DNA of 64,000 bases from Bacillota bacterium (GTDB lineage Bacteria > Bacillota > UBA4882 > UBA8346), in the NCBI GenBank assembly GCA_023400055.1, contig JAEXFN010000018.1:310001-374000 (forward strand). Direction: 5' to 3'. The position numbers and the translations under genes were made by a program. Below the pieces are notes generated by a model that did not search any database, was not told where the DNA came from, and worked only from the letters and a program-made list of their open reading frames with translations. Shown here in pieces: positions 24,651 through 33,951 of the stretch; position 1 is the first letter of the stretch, and every line of letters starts with the position of its first letter.

Positions 24651-24848
24651 TTAGCATAACGCGTTAATTAATTGCATACTTACTGTAATGGGACTTAGCG
24701 GGGCAAAACGCTCCCGATCCGAAGCCACCGTGAAACCTCTAAGTCTTTTCCAATTCTAACTTTACCTTGACCGCATCCAATGATACTATATAGGTAATTT
24801 ATAATACGTGGGTCATCGGCCCATCGACCAAGAAGGGCGGTTCACTGT

Positions 24849-25649
24849 TTGAGCGATCTCATCAAAGCCATTGTTTTGGGAATCGTGGAAGGTCTGACCG
24901 AATTTTTGCCGGTCTCTTCCACCGGCCATCTGATCGTTGTCAATGAGTTCATCCAATTTACCGGAGCATTCGCCAAACTATTCGATATTGTGATTCAAAT
25001 GGGCGCCATCCTGGCGGTGGTCGTCTTCTTCTGGAGACGGCTCAATCCTTTCAGTCCCCGCAAGTCAGCGACGGAACGCGCGATAACCTGGGATATCTGG
25101 AAAAAGACCTTAGTGGGCGTAGTGCCGGCGTTGCTCTTTGGCGCGGCATTCGGCAAAAAAATCCAAGAACATCTCTTCAATCCGACCGTGGTTGCGCTGG
25201 CCCTGTTAGTGGGCGGTTTAGTGCTGGTCATCATCGAAGGCCGCCGTAGACGCAGCCGTTTTGACAGCATCGCCCAGTTGACCTATTCTAACGCGCTGGC
25301 CATCGGGCTGATCCAGTGCCTGGCCATGATCCCGGGTACCTCCCGGTCAGCCGCGACCATCATCGGTGCGATGTTACTGGGCGCGTCCCGGGTGGTCGCC
25401 GCCGAGTACTCGTTTTACCTGGCCGTTCCCACCTTGTTGGCGGCTTCCGCTTATTCCTTGCTTAAAACCGATTTTGTCCTGAGCGCTGCCCAGATCCAGG
25501 CGCTGGTCATTGGCTTCCTGGTGTCGTTCGTCGTGGCCTGGCTGGTGATCGCGGGTTTCCTGAAATATGTCTCCAAACGTGATTTTAAACTCTTCGGGTA
25601 TTACCGGATCTTCCTAGGCATCTTTTTACTGGTTTACTTCTTATTATAA
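24849..25649 (+). CDS. uppP: Undecaprenyl-diphosphatase (UppP/BacA)
   Basis: Membrane phosphatase that recycles undecaprenyl pyrophosphate for peptidoglycan synthesis, 266 aa. The TTG start at 24849 is needed to include MSDLIKAIVLGIVEGLTEF, and AGGGCGG lies upstream. The family signatures are present: (E)GLTEFLPVSSTGHL near residue 15 and the second catalytic loop MIPGTSRSAATI. Seven to eight membrane segments are visible. It also gives bacitracin tolerance in known hosts. Confidence 0.96.
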   Translation: MSDLIKAIVLGIVEGLTEFLPVSSTGHLIVVNEFIQFTGAFAKLFDIVIQMGAILAVVVFFWRRLNPFSPRKSATERAITWDIWKKTLVGVVPALLFGAAFGKKIQEHLFNPTVVALALLVGGLVLVIIEGRRRRSRFDSIAQLTYSNALAIGLIQCLAMIPGTSRSAATIIGAMLLGASRVVAAEYSFYLAVPTLLAASAYSLLKTDFVLSAAQIQALVIGFLVSFVVAWLVIAGFLKYVSKRDFKLFGYYRIFLGIFLLVYFLL

Positions 25650-25697
25650 TTAAGAAAATTGCCCACGTCCGGGTCCGGTCGGGGAAAGGCCGTGAGA

Positions 25698-26153
25698 ATG
25701 CTAGCCCGCACCAAAAAAACGTATCTGTTATGGCTGCTGTTTTGGCTGTGGGCCGGAGTTGCGGTCACAGCCGCTGGCATCAATTCCGCCAATTTGGGCA
25801 ACGCCCAACCCGGCAATCTGGCGGCCTATCATCCGCGGGACTGGTCGGGGGTAGGGGTCTGGGATGCTTCCAAACTGATCCCCGCCGGAGCAAAGGTAAC
25901 CCGGGTAACCGTCCGCTGGTCCACCTCACTTCAGCACTGTTCGGGAGTACATATGTATCTCTATAATGAAGAGGGCTTGGGCACTTTTGTCGGCAATGGT
26001 TCTCCCAAGAGCTTTTTCAACGGCCGGAGCGCCTCTCAAAAATGGTATGGCAAATATTTTGTGGATTGGATGCAGTTTCCCGGAAACGCCGTTTATGCCG
26101 CACCGACCCTGACGATCGATTTCCAAATGGGCCAGGACTCCGATCGAAAATAG
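25698..26153 (+). CDS. Secreted hypothetical protein, 151 aa
   Basis: Unrecognised exported protein. The ATG at 25698 follows GGGGAAAGG by 8 nt. A signal peptide is clear: basic start (RTKK), hydrophobic core (YLLWLLFWLWAGVAVTAAG) and likely cleavage after Ala-Gly near residue 28. The mature part is rich in Gly, Asn, Ser and aromatic residues, with alternating patterns (VTRVTVRWSTSL, APTLTIDFQM) suggesting a beta sandwich. It has a single Cys. It follows uppP by about 50 bp in the same direction, so the two could be co-transcribed. I assign no function. Confidence 0.75.
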   Translation: MLARTKKTYLLWLLFWLWAGVAVTAAGINSANLGNAQPGNLAAYHPRDWSGVGVWDASKLIPAGAKVTRVTVRWSTSLQHCSGVHMYLYNEEGLGTFVGNGSPKSFFNGRSASQKWYGKYFVDWMQFPGNAVYAAPTLTIDFQMGQDSDRK

Positions 26154-26252
26154 CGACAGCCGCTATTCAACTCCCTCCACCCTCTCAAAATTACGAAACC
26201 TTCCATTTTTCTCCGAAAATCGTATATTTTTCGTCTCATCCCACTGTGTTGC

Positions 26253-26281
26253 TTGTAATCCGCTTTCACCCGAATTATAAT
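26253..26281 (+). promoter_or_regulatory. Sigma-A promoter before the polysaccharide deacetylase
   Basis: TTGTAA (26253-26258), 17-nt spacer and TATAAT (26276-26281). The start site near 26288 leaves about 24 nt before the GTG start. Confidence 0.6.
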
Positions 26282-26311
26282 ATGAATATTACCCTTGATT
26301 AAAGGGCGACC

Positions 26312-27196
26312 GTGGCTTCAAGCCGAATTTACGCCGCAAATCGATATCCATATTGTGGGTGCTCAATGCAACGTATCACTATTACCAGTTATTCTGGCTA
26401 CAATCGCTGGCTTATCGGTTTGGTTCTGATACTCGGCGTCGGCCTGACCGGCAATCTTGCGGGGCTGGCGCAAGCCGTTACCGCCAAACGCCCGTTGCCA
26501 ACAGTCCATCTCCATCCCAAGATAGCGATCATTATCGACGATGTCGGCCTGGTCAGCCCGGAACAGCACTGGAACGCCGAGTTTTATAAGATCGCGGCGC
26601 CGTTGGACTGGTCGGTCATCCCCTTCCGGCCTTTTACCCGTGCCTGCGCCATATCGGGCAAGGCGCACGGATTTCAAGTCATGTTGCATTTGCCGGTCGA
26701 TCCGTTTCAAGGCAGGAAAAACCCGGGCATCGGCTTTATCGTCAAAGGTTCTTCTCCCGCCACAGCGGTCCGGCAATTCGAGACCGATCTGGCCCAGGTT
26801 CCCGAGGCGCAAGGCGTCAATAATCACATGGGCAATCTCGGGCCGGAAGATAGCGCCATCGCCGCGGCCCTGATGGCACAAGTCCATAAACACCATCTGT
26901 TTTTTATCGACAGCCTGACCGGACCTCATTCGATCATCGGCAGCTATGCGCAGCGTTATATGATACCTCACGCTTCCCGGGATGTATTTATCGATGATCA
27001 GAACTCCATGAATTATAAATTGACCGCTTTGCGCCGGCTCATCACCATCGCCCGCAAATACGGGGAAGCCATTGGGATCGGCCATATCCGGCCCGGCACC
27101 GCCAAAGCCATTCTCAGCATGCTTCCCGTTATGAAGCGGGAAGGCATTGAGATTGTACCCGTTTCGCAACTGGTCCGGCTCGACAAGAAAGGTTGA
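26312..27196 (+). CDS. Divergent polysaccharide deacetylase family protein (YibQ-like)
   Basis: Exported or membrane-anchored protein, 294 aa from the GTG at 26312 (AAAGGG 5 nt upstream). An ATG at 26366 just before the hydrophobic segment is the alternative. A signal anchor (LIGLVLILGVGLTGNLAGLAQ) leads into the DUF610 domain: KIAIIIDDVG, WSVIPF, MLHLPVDP, NNHMGN, FFIDSLT and IGIGHIRPGT. DD and HxP motifs correspond to the NodB metal site in this divergent branch. Probable role in envelope polysaccharide or peptidoglycan modification; the substrate is unknown. Confidence 0.87.
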   Translation: MASSRIYAANRYPYCGCSMQRITITSYSGYNRWLIGLVLILGVGLTGNLAGLAQAVTAKRPLPTVHLHPKIAIIIDDVGLVSPEQHWNAEFYKIAAPLDWSVIPFRPFTRACAISGKAHGFQVMLHLPVDPFQGRKNPGIGFIVKGSSPATAVRQFETDLAQVPEAQGVNNHMGNLGPEDSAIAAALMAQVHKHHLFFIDSLTGPHSIIGSYAQRYMIPHASRDVFIDDQNSMNYKLTALRRLITIARKYGEAIGIGHIRPGTAKAILSMLPVMKREGIEIVPVSQLVRLDKKG

Positions 27197-27289
27197 CGCC
27201 GTTAAGGTCGGTTCCCGTTGGCCGCCCAAAGGCCAGGGCATACTAAGGACTTGACAATCTATCCTTTTTCGTATAACCTACAAGAAGCG

Positions 27290-27305
27290 GAATGAACGTT
27301 CATTC
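27290..27305. promoter_or_regulatory. TetR operator 1
   Basis: GAATGAACGTTCATTC, a perfect 16-bp palindrome 21 nt before the TetR start and downstream of TTGACA (27251-27256)/TATAAC (27272-27277). A near copy lies at 27922-27939. Confidence 0.8.
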
Positions 27306-27326
27306 ACTTCGCTCGAGGGAGAATTC

Positions 27327-27899
27327 ATGGCCGAAGATTTAGCGGATAAAAAAACCGCCGCGCTCCAAGCGGCGCTAGAGCTCATCGCCGAACAAGGCTT
27401 TCAAGGCGCGCCGATGTCGCAGATCGCCGAGCGGGCCGGGATCGGCGTGGGTACGATCTACCGGTATTTCGCGAGCAAGGATGAACTGATCAACGCCTTA
27501 TATATTGATATCAAGTCCCGGATCACCCGGCATATCCTGTGTAACTTTTCGGAAAGCCTGCCGGTTCAGGAAAGCTTTAAAAAATTGCTGGGCGCTTTCG
27601 TCCATTACTGCGTCGCCCATCCGGCGGAACTCGGTTTTACCGAACAATATGAGAATTCGCCGCTAATCACCGCCGCCACCCGGGCGGAACTCTTGCAACT
27701 CTTCCAGCCCATCGAGGAGTTGTTTCAACGGGCCAAGGCGGAGCGGTTGCTGAAAGATCTGCCTTTCGAAATGATCGGCGCGCTGATCTATAGCGCCGTA
27801 ACCGTCCTGGCCAAATTGCACCTGTCCGGAGCGGTAAGACTGGATGACGCCGCTTTTGAGGTCGGACTGGATGCCATCTGGGACATGATCAAACGCTAG
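27327..27899 (+). CDS. TetR/AcrR-family transcriptional regulator
   Basis: 190-residue repressor. The HTH ALELIAEQGFQGAPMSQIAE and GVGTIYRYFASKDEL matches TetR_N. The C-terminal ligand domain begins with a TetR_C-like helix set (FVHYCVAHPAELGFTEQYENSPL). The ATG follows a GAGGGAGAATTC site. Nearly identical palindromes stand before this gene and before the following aldo/keto reductase, so it probably represses both itself and the reductase. The inducer is unknown. Confidence 0.9.
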   Translation: MAEDLADKKTAALQAALELIAEQGFQGAPMSQIAERAGIGVGTIYRYFASKDELINALYIDIKSRITRHILCNFSESLPVQESFKKLLGAFVHYCVAHPAELGFTEQYENSPLITAATRAELLQLFQPIEELFQRAKAERLLKDLPFEMIGALIYSAVTVLAKLHLSGAVRLDDAAFEVGLDAIWDMIKR

Positions 27900-27921
27900 T
27901 ATCTCTTTTTTTAATTATCGC

Positions 27922-27939
27922 GGAATGAATGTTCATTCC
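27922..27939. promoter_or_regulatory. TetR operator 2, before the aldo/keto reductase
   Basis: GGAATGAATGTTCATTCC, 8-bp arms with a 2-nt centre. It shares the GAATGAA/TTCATTC half-sites with operator 1 and lies 91 nt before the reductase start. Confidence 0.8.
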
Positions 27940-28030
27940 TGGAACGCCCTGGATTGGGTTATTTATTTGTTAATTTAAGCGATCAATTGCTTATAAAAAA
28001 AACAAACGATAAATTACAAAGGAGTTGAAA

Positions 28031-29260
28031 ATGATGTTATACCGCGAAATGGGCCAAACCGGAGACCGCATCTCCATCTTAGGCTACGGCTGTATGCGTT
28101 TTCCCCAAAAAGACCGCCGGATCGACGAGGAGCGGACCGAACGGCAGATCCTCTCCGCCATCGACCAGGGCGTCAACTATTTCGATACCGCCTATTTCTA
28201 TCACGGCGGCAAAAGCGAGGTGGTTCTTGGCAAGATCCTGGCCAAGGGCTGCCGCGACAAAGTGCTGGTCGCCACCAAGCTGCCGCTGCCCCTGGTGCAT
28301 TCCCTCAAGGATATGGAGACGCTCCTCGATACCCAGCTGAAGCGGCTTCAGACCGATCATATCGATTACTATCTGATGCACATGCTGACCGGAACGGCCG
28401 GATGGCAGCGTTTAAAGCAGCTCGGCGTCGAGGGCTTTCTCGAACGGGCCAAACAGGCCGGGAAGATCCGCCACATCGGCTTCTCCTACCATGGCGGCAA
28501 GGATCAGTTCCCGCAGATCATCGACGATTATCCGTGGGAGTTCTGCCAGATCCAGTATAACTACCTGGATGAGCATAACCAGGCTGGCAAGGAAGGGCTG
28601 GAATATGCCGCCGCCAAAGGACTCGGGGTGATCATCATGGAACCGTTGCGGGGCGGCTTCCTGGTTAAAAAAATGCCCCAGGCGGTACAGGAGACCTGGG
28701 ATCGGGCCGAGGTGAAACGGACGCCGGCCGAATGGGCGTTGCGTTGGGTATGGAATCATCCCGAGGTGACCGCGCTCCTGTCCGGAATGAATGAGGAATC
28801 CCATATCGCCGAGAACATCCGGATCGCCGGGGAGGCCAAGCCGCATTCATTATCCGGCGCCGAATTAAAGCTGATCGACGAAGTAAAGGCGAGCTTCGCC
28901 AGGCTAATGAAGGTCGGCTGCACCGGCTGCGGCTATTGCCTGCCCTGCCCGGCCGGAGTGAATATCCCGCTCTGTTTCAGTTCCTATAATGACAAGCACC
29001 TGTTCAACGATAAGATGCTGCAATTCAACTACCTGGGGTTCACCGCCGGAGTGGACGGCGGGCAGCCTTCCTATGCCTCGCTCTGCCGCAACTGCGGCCA
29101 ATGTGAAAAACATTGCCCGCAAGGGCTGCCCATCCGCCGCCACCTGCAGGAGGTTGCCAAGGATATGGAGCATTTTTATTTCAAACCGGCCATCGGTCTG
29201 GTCCGTGGCTATTTCAAGATTCGCGGCGCATTGAAACGTTCCGCCAAATCCGGAGTCTGA
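28031..29260 (+). CDS. Aldo/keto reductase with C-terminal 4Fe-4S domain
   Basis: 409-residue oxidoreductase. The ATG at 28031 is preferred over a TTG at 28025 because GGAG lies 6 nt before it. Residues 1-270 form the AKR barrel, with Asp and Tyr in FDTAYFYHGGKSE and Lys in ATKLPLP as part of the catalytic tetrad. The C-terminal part has two ferredoxin-like clusters, CTGCGYCLPCPAGV and CRNCGQCEKHCPQG. These fused AKRs are frequent in anaerobes and presumably exchange electrons with ferredoxin. The substrate is unknown. The gene is probably under the TetR protein encoded upstream. Confidence 0.92.
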   Translation: MMLYREMGQTGDRISILGYGCMRFPQKDRRIDEERTERQILSAIDQGVNYFDTAYFYHGGKSEVVLGKILAKGCRDKVLVATKLPLPLVHSLKDMETLLDTQLKRLQTDHIDYYLMHMLTGTAGWQRLKQLGVEGFLERAKQAGKIRHIGFSYHGGKDQFPQIIDDYPWEFCQIQYNYLDEHNQAGKEGLEYAAAKGLGVIIMEPLRGGFLVKKMPQAVQETWDRAEVKRTPAEWALRWVWNHPEVTALLSGMNEESHIAENIRIAGEAKPHSLSGAELKLIDEVKASFARLMKVGCTGCGYCLPCPAGVNIPLCFSSYNDKHLFNDKMLQFNYLGFTAGVDGGQPSYASLCRNCGQCEKHCPQGLPIRRHLQEVAKDMEHFYFKPAIGLVRGYFKIRGALKRSAKSGV

Positions 29261-29296
29261 ACGCCAACAGCGGGGCAAAAATTTGGCCGGAACCGG

Positions 29297-30193
29297 CTAT
29301 TTTACCTTAATCTTGATTTCGACCGACATCCCAGGCACCAGGGGCGTAGCGTCCGGGACCGAGCCCAGCGCGATCTTCACCGGAATCTTTTGGGTGGTCT
29401 TGGTGGTGTCTCCGATCTGGAACGGCGGCGGAATGATGTTGGCGCCGATCTGAACCACCCGGCCCGCCAGCGGTTGGCCGGGATAGGCGTCGACGGTGAT
29501 CGCCGCCGCCTGCTGCAAATGGATCAGTCGGATCTTAGTCTCCTCGAAGTTAGCGGAAATCCAGACATGGCGCAGATCGTTGATGGTAAAGATCGCCTGC
29601 CCGGCCTGGACGATCTCGCCCGGCAGCGCCGACCGTTTGGCGATGGTTCCGGCCAGCGGCGCTACAATTTGGGTATTGGCCAGCTGGGTCCGGACCACGC
29701 CCAACTGCGCCTGCGAACTGTCGATCTGGGTCCGGGCGATGGCATACTGGGCCTGGGCCGCGTCCACCGCTTTGACGGCATGATCGTACTGCTCCCTGGG
29801 AATCACCCCGGTATCCAGCAGCGCTTTGGACCGGCCGAAATCTTGCCGGGTTTTGTCGAGATTCACCTTGGCCAGGACCAGGTTTTCCCGAGCCGAATTC
29901 AGCGCCGTGACGGCCTGGGCTTCCTGGGCGCGCAAGTCGGTATCGTCCAGCCGCACTAGCAATTGACCTGCCGCTACCTTGGCTCCTTCGTCCGCCAGCA
30001 AGTCGCGGATCCGTCCCAGCATCTTGGCGCTGACCGCCACCTGGTAACCGGTGACCGCGGCGTCATCGGTGCTGACATAGCTTAACTCACTGATCCAATA
30101 GTATAAAAATCCCAGGCCCGCGGCGACAAGAACCGCCAGGATTATCCCGCCGATGAGGATCGGCTTTCGCTGTGCTTCGGTTTCGTTCTTCAT
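29297..30193 (-). CDS. HlyD/EmrA-family membrane fusion adaptor
   Basis: Periplasmic-adaptor-type protein, 298 aa. One N-terminal membrane anchor (about residues 12-32, LIGGIILAVLVAAGLGFLYYW) is followed by a biotinyl-lipoyl half (DLLADEGAKVAAGQLLVRLD), an alpha-helical hairpin (about 80-160) and the second lipoyl half plus beta barrel (VAPLAGTIAKRSALPGEIV). The start at 30193 is chosen because GGGAG lies 8-9 nt upstream. It normally pairs with MFS or ABC exporters. Here it is the last gene after a heterodimeric ABC exporter, with no outer membrane partner, as expected for a monoderm. Confidence 0.9.
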   Translation of the reverse strand: MKNETEAQRKPILIGGIILAVLVAAGLGFLYYWISELSYVSTDDAAVTGYQVAVSAKMLGRIRDLLADEGAKVAAGQLLVRLDDTDLRAQEAQAVTALNSARENLVLAKVNLDKTRQDFGRSKALLDTGVIPREQYDHAVKAVDAAQAQYAIARTQIDSSQAQLGVVRTQLANTQIVAPLAGTIAKRSALPGEIVQAGQAIFTINDLRHVWISANFEETKIRLIHLQQAAAITVDAYPGQPLAGRVVQIGANIIPPPFQIGDTTKTTQKIPVKIALGSVPDATPLVPGMSVEIKIKVK

Positions 30194-30253
30194 GAGCATT
30201 GCTCCCTTTTTTCCAAGATAAAGTTAGATCGCCGGACATAAACCTTCCTGCTT

Positions 30254-32167
30254 CTACGCTTCATCCACATACGCGCCGGTAAACTGACTGTTATAAAGGT
30301 CGGCGTAAAAACCGCCCTTGGCCAACAGCTCTCGGTGGTCGCCCATCTCGATGATGCCGCCGTTGTTCATGACCAGGATCAGTTCGGCGTCGCGGATCGT
30401 CGACAGCCGGTGGGCGATGACGAAACTGGTCCTGCCTTTCATCAGCTCCTTCATGGCTTTCTGGATATTGACCTCGGTCCGGGTGTCGACGCTGCTGGTC
30501 GCCTCATCCAAGATCAGGATCGCCGGGTCGGCCAGGATGGCCCGGGCGATGGTCAAGAGCTGCTTTTCCCCTTGGGAGATGTTGGAGGCCTCTTCATTGA
30601 GCACCGTCTGGTAGCCCTGAGGCAACGCCCGGATGAAATGATCGGCGTGGGCTGCCTTGGCCGCCCGGATGACCGCCGCGTCGTCCGCCCCTTCCCTGCC
30701 ATAAGCGATATTGTCGCGGATCGTGCCGTTAAAAAGCCAGGTGTCCTGGAGCACCATGCCGAAGATTCGGCGCAAGTCGCCCCGCCGCAAGTCGCGGATG
30801 TCCGTGCCGTCGACGGTGATCCGGCCGCCGTTAATCTCATAGAAACGCATCAACAGATTGACCAGCGTGGTTTTGCCGGCTCCGGTCGGCCCGACGATGG
30901 CGATGGTCTGCCCCGGCTGGACATCGATATTCAGGTCTTCCATCAGGGTAACCCCTTCTTTATAGCCGAACCGGACCCGCTCAAAACGGACCGCGCCCTG
31001 GGGACGCTCGATGATTGCGGCGTCCGGGTTGTCGGGGATCTCCTCGGGTTCGTCTAGGATCTCAAAGACCCGCTCGGCCGAGGCCAGTGTCGACTGGAGG
31101 ATATTGACGATATTGGCGGTCTGGACGATGGGCATGCTGAACTGCCGCGAGTATTGGATGAACGCCTGGACATCGCCGAGCTTGATCTGGTTCTTGATGG
31201 TATAGATGCCGCCGACGATGCATACCAGCACATAGCCGAGGTTATTGATGAAGCCCATCATCGGAAAGATAATTCCCGAAACGAACTGGGCCCGCCAGCC
31301 CACCTGGTAGAGCCGATCGTTGATCGCGTTGAATTCCTGGATGGAGCTTTGTTCGCGCCGGAAGGCCTTGATGATCGGATGGCCGGTGAACATCTCCTCC
31401 ACATGGCCGTTGAGCGCGCCCAGCTCGCTTTGCTGCGCGCTGAAATTCTGCTGCGACCGCTTGGCGATGGCGGTGGTCACCGCGAACGAGACCGGCAGCG
31501 TCACGATTGTGATCAGTGTTAGCAGCGGGCTGATGGTCAGCATCATGATCACCACCCCGATGATGGTACAGAGCGACGAGATCAACTGGGTCATGCTCTG
31601 CTGCAGGTTGGTGCTGATATTGTCGATATCGTTGGTCACCCGGCTCATGATGTCGCCATGAGGCCGCCCGTCATAGAATCGCAGGGGCAGCCGCGCCAGT
31701 TTTCGGCTGACCGCCTGGCGTAGGTCGAAGACGGTCTTCTGGGCCACGCCGGCCATGACGTATTGCTGGATATAGCTGAAAAGCGCGCTGACCAGATACA
31801 GCCCGATCAAAATTAGGATAATCCGGCCGATATAATGAAAGTCGAGCGCCGGGACCCGCTGCTGCATCCGGTAGGCCGTCAGCTTGGCGATCAACCCCTC
31901 GAAGATCTTGGTGGTCGCCTTGCCCATGATCTTCGGGCTCATAATGCTGAAGGCCGTGCTGAGGACGGCAAACAGCAGGACGGTGCCCAGCTGGGTCCGG
32001 TAGGGTCTCAGGTAAACGATGAACCGTTTAAAGGTTCCCCGGAAGTCTTTGGCCTTGGCCACCGGCATGCCGATGGGCCCGCCGCCGAAGCCGCCGGGCC
32101 GCTGGCCGGGTCCGAACGGCCGGGGCTGCCCTCCGGCCGGCCGTTGGGTGCTTCGCAGCTCTCTCAT
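30254..32167 (-). CDS. Heterodimeric multidrug ABC exporter, consensus-site subunit
   Basis: Half-transporter of 637 aa with a Gly/Pro-rich N-terminal extension (about 35 residues), six membrane helices and an ATPase. Walker A GPTGAGKTT, Walker B ILILDEATSSVD with the catalytic Glu, H-loop AHRL. The signature is the non-canonical ISQGEKQ. This pattern, with the partner lacking the catalytic Glu, defines BmrCD/TM287-288-like heterodimers with one active ATP site. The ATG overlaps the partner's stop by 4 nt. Probably exports drugs or lipids; substrates unknown. Confidence 0.92.
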   Translation of the reverse strand: MRELRSTQRPAGGQPRPFGPGQRPGGFGGGPIGMPVAKAKDFRGTFKRFIVYLRPYRTQLGTVLLFAVLSTAFSIMSPKIMGKATTKIFEGLIAKLTAYRMQQRVPALDFHYIGRIILILIGLYLVSALFSYIQQYVMAGVAQKTVFDLRQAVSRKLARLPLRFYDGRPHGDIMSRVTNDIDNISTNLQQSMTQLISSLCTIIGVVIMMLTISPLLTLITIVTLPVSFAVTTAIAKRSQQNFSAQQSELGALNGHVEEMFTGHPIIKAFRREQSSIQEFNAINDRLYQVGWRAQFVSGIIFPMMGFINNLGYVLVCIVGGIYTIKNQIKLGDVQAFIQYSRQFSMPIVQTANIVNILQSTLASAERVFEILDEPEEIPDNPDAAIIERPQGAVRFERVRFGYKEGVTLMEDLNIDVQPGQTIAIVGPTGAGKTTLVNLLMRFYEINGGRITVDGTDIRDLRRGDLRRIFGMVLQDTWLFNGTIRDNIAYGREGADDAAVIRAAKAAHADHFIRALPQGYQTVLNEEASNISQGEKQLLTIARAILADPAILILDEATSSVDTRTEVNIQKAMKELMKGRTSFVIAHRLSTIRDAELILVMNNGGIIEMGDHRELLAKGGFYADLYNSQFTGAYVDEA

Positions 32168-33891
32168 GCCAATTCCTCCTCGGAGAGCTGCGAGGCGACG
32201 ATCTCCCGGTAAACCTCACAGGACTGATATAACTGGTGATGTTTGCCGATCCCGGCGATCCTGCCGTCCTCCAGGACGATAATTTGGTCGGCGTCCATAA
32301 TGGTGGCGACCCGCTGCCCCACGATGACCACCGTCGCCTCGGCCGTCTCTCTTTTCAGCGCTGCGCGCAGCCGGGCGTCGGTCTTAAAGTCCAGCGCCGA
32401 AAAGCTGTCGTCGAAGATGTAGATCTCCGGCCTGCCGACCAGGGCCCTGGCGATCGACAGCCGTTGTTTCTGGCCGCCCGAAACATTGGTGCCGCCCTGG
32501 GCGATGGGCGAAGCGAAGCCGTCTTGCATCGCCGCGATGAACTCGGTGGCCTGGGCGATGGCCGCGGCCCGTTCCACCTCGGCGTCGCTGGCGTCTTCCT
32601 TGCCGTAGCGGATATTCGCGGCGATGGTCCCGCTAAAAAGAACCGCCTTCTGCGGCACGAAACCGATCTTGGCCCGCAGATCTTCCTGCGAAAGTTCGCG
32701 TACATCCATGCCGTCCACGGTCACGCTGCCGCTGTCCACATCGTAAAAGCGCGGAATCAGGTTGACCAGGGTCGACTTGCCCGAACCGGTGCCGCCGATG
32801 ATCGCCGTCACTTCCCCGGGCAGCGCCTTGAAGGAGATCTCCCGCAGCGCCGGCTCCTCCGCGCCGTGGTAGCTGAAGCGGACCGCCTTGAACTCCAGCA
32901 CGCCTTTCTGGGCACCGGGATTCCGAGGCTCCGGCGCGTCCTCGATCTCCGGGACCGTCTCCAGCACCTCGTTGATCCGGTTCGCCGACGCCTGGGCCCG
33001 CGGCAGCATGACGAACATCAGCGAAGCCATCATCAGCGAGAACATAATCTGCATGGCGTATTGGAGAAAGGCCATCATATCGCCGATGCTGGTCTTGCCG
33101 GTATTGATCCGGACGCTGCCGAACCAGACCACGGCCAGCGTCGTCAGGTTCATCAACAGGATCATCGCCGGCATTAGCAGCGCCATGATCTGGTTCACCC
33201 GGATCGAGGTTTGGGTGAGATCGCGATTGGCTTCGTAGAAGCGGCGCTGCTCGTCGTCGGCGCGGTTAAAGGCACGGATCACCCGGATCCCGATCAGCCC
33301 TTCCCGCAACACCAGGTTGATCCGGTCGATCTGGCGCTGGATGGCCTTGAAGAGCGGAAAGCCCCGCCTGGCGATGAGTAGTATGGTCGAGCTGAGCACC
33401 GGCAGCACCACGATCAGCACCCAGGAGAGCTCCCGGTCCTTGGTCAGCGCCATGATAATGCCGCCGACACACATGATCGGGGCCATGATCATCATCCGCA
33501 TCATGATCATGGTGACCGACTGAATCTGGGTAATGTCGTTGGTATTGCGGGTGATCAGCGAGGGCGTGCCGAACTTGTCGAACTCATGCAAGGAGAAGCT
33601 GGATACGTGGGCGAAAAGCTCGCCGCGGAGAATCCGCCCGAAGCCCATGGCGATCTGGGACGACAGGAAGACCGCCCCGATGGCGCAAACCGTCCCGGCC
33701 GCGGCGACCAGTAGCATCCAGCCGCCGGTATGCAGGATATATTCGATATTGCCGTTGGTAATGCCGGTATTTACGATATCCGACATCAGGGTCGGCAGGT
33801 ACAACTCGGACATCGATTGCAAGAAAACCAGGATAACCACCACCGCCACCGGGGTGGCGTAGGGCTTTAAAAATCGCAGCAACTTGATCAC
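32164..33891 (-). CDS. Heterodimeric multidrug ABC exporter, degenerate-site subunit
   Basis: Half-transporter of 575 aa with six membrane helices (the first at about 13-33) and an ATPase with GGTGSGKST, canonical VSGGQKQR and Walker B IYIFDDSFSALD. The catalytic Glu is replaced by Asp, the mark of the degenerate member of a heterodimer. It precedes and overlaps the consensus-site subunit and follows marR by about 60 bp, so the operon reads marR-abc-abc-hlyD. Confidence 0.92.
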   Translation of the reverse strand: MIKLLRFLKPYATPVAVVVILVFLQSMSELYLPTLMSDIVNTGITNGNIEYILHTGGWMLLVAAAGTVCAIGAVFLSSQIAMGFGRILRGELFAHVSSFSLHEFDKFGTPSLITRNTNDITQIQSVTMIMMRMMIMAPIMCVGGIIMALTKDRELSWVLIVVLPVLSSTILLIARRGFPLFKAIQRQIDRINLVLREGLIGIRVIRAFNRADDEQRRFYEANRDLTQTSIRVNQIMALLMPAMILLMNLTTLAVVWFGSVRINTGKTSIGDMMAFLQYAMQIMFSLMMASLMFVMLPRAQASANRINEVLETVPEIEDAPEPRNPGAQKGVLEFKAVRFSYHGAEEPALREISFKALPGEVTAIIGGTGSGKSTLVNLIPRFYDVDSGSVTVDGMDVRELSQEDLRAKIGFVPQKAVLFSGTIAANIRYGKEDASDAEVERAAAIAQATEFIAAMQDGFASPIAQGGTNVSGGQKQRLSIARALVGRPEIYIFDDSFSALDFKTDARLRAALKRETAEATVVIVGQRVATIMDADQIIVLEDGRIAGIGKHHQLYQSCEVYREIVASQLSEEELA

Positions 33892-33951
33892 AGAGACACC
33901 ATCCTAAAAAATTCGCTCCCTTTTGGCTTTGAAACCGCTCTCGCCATGCTG

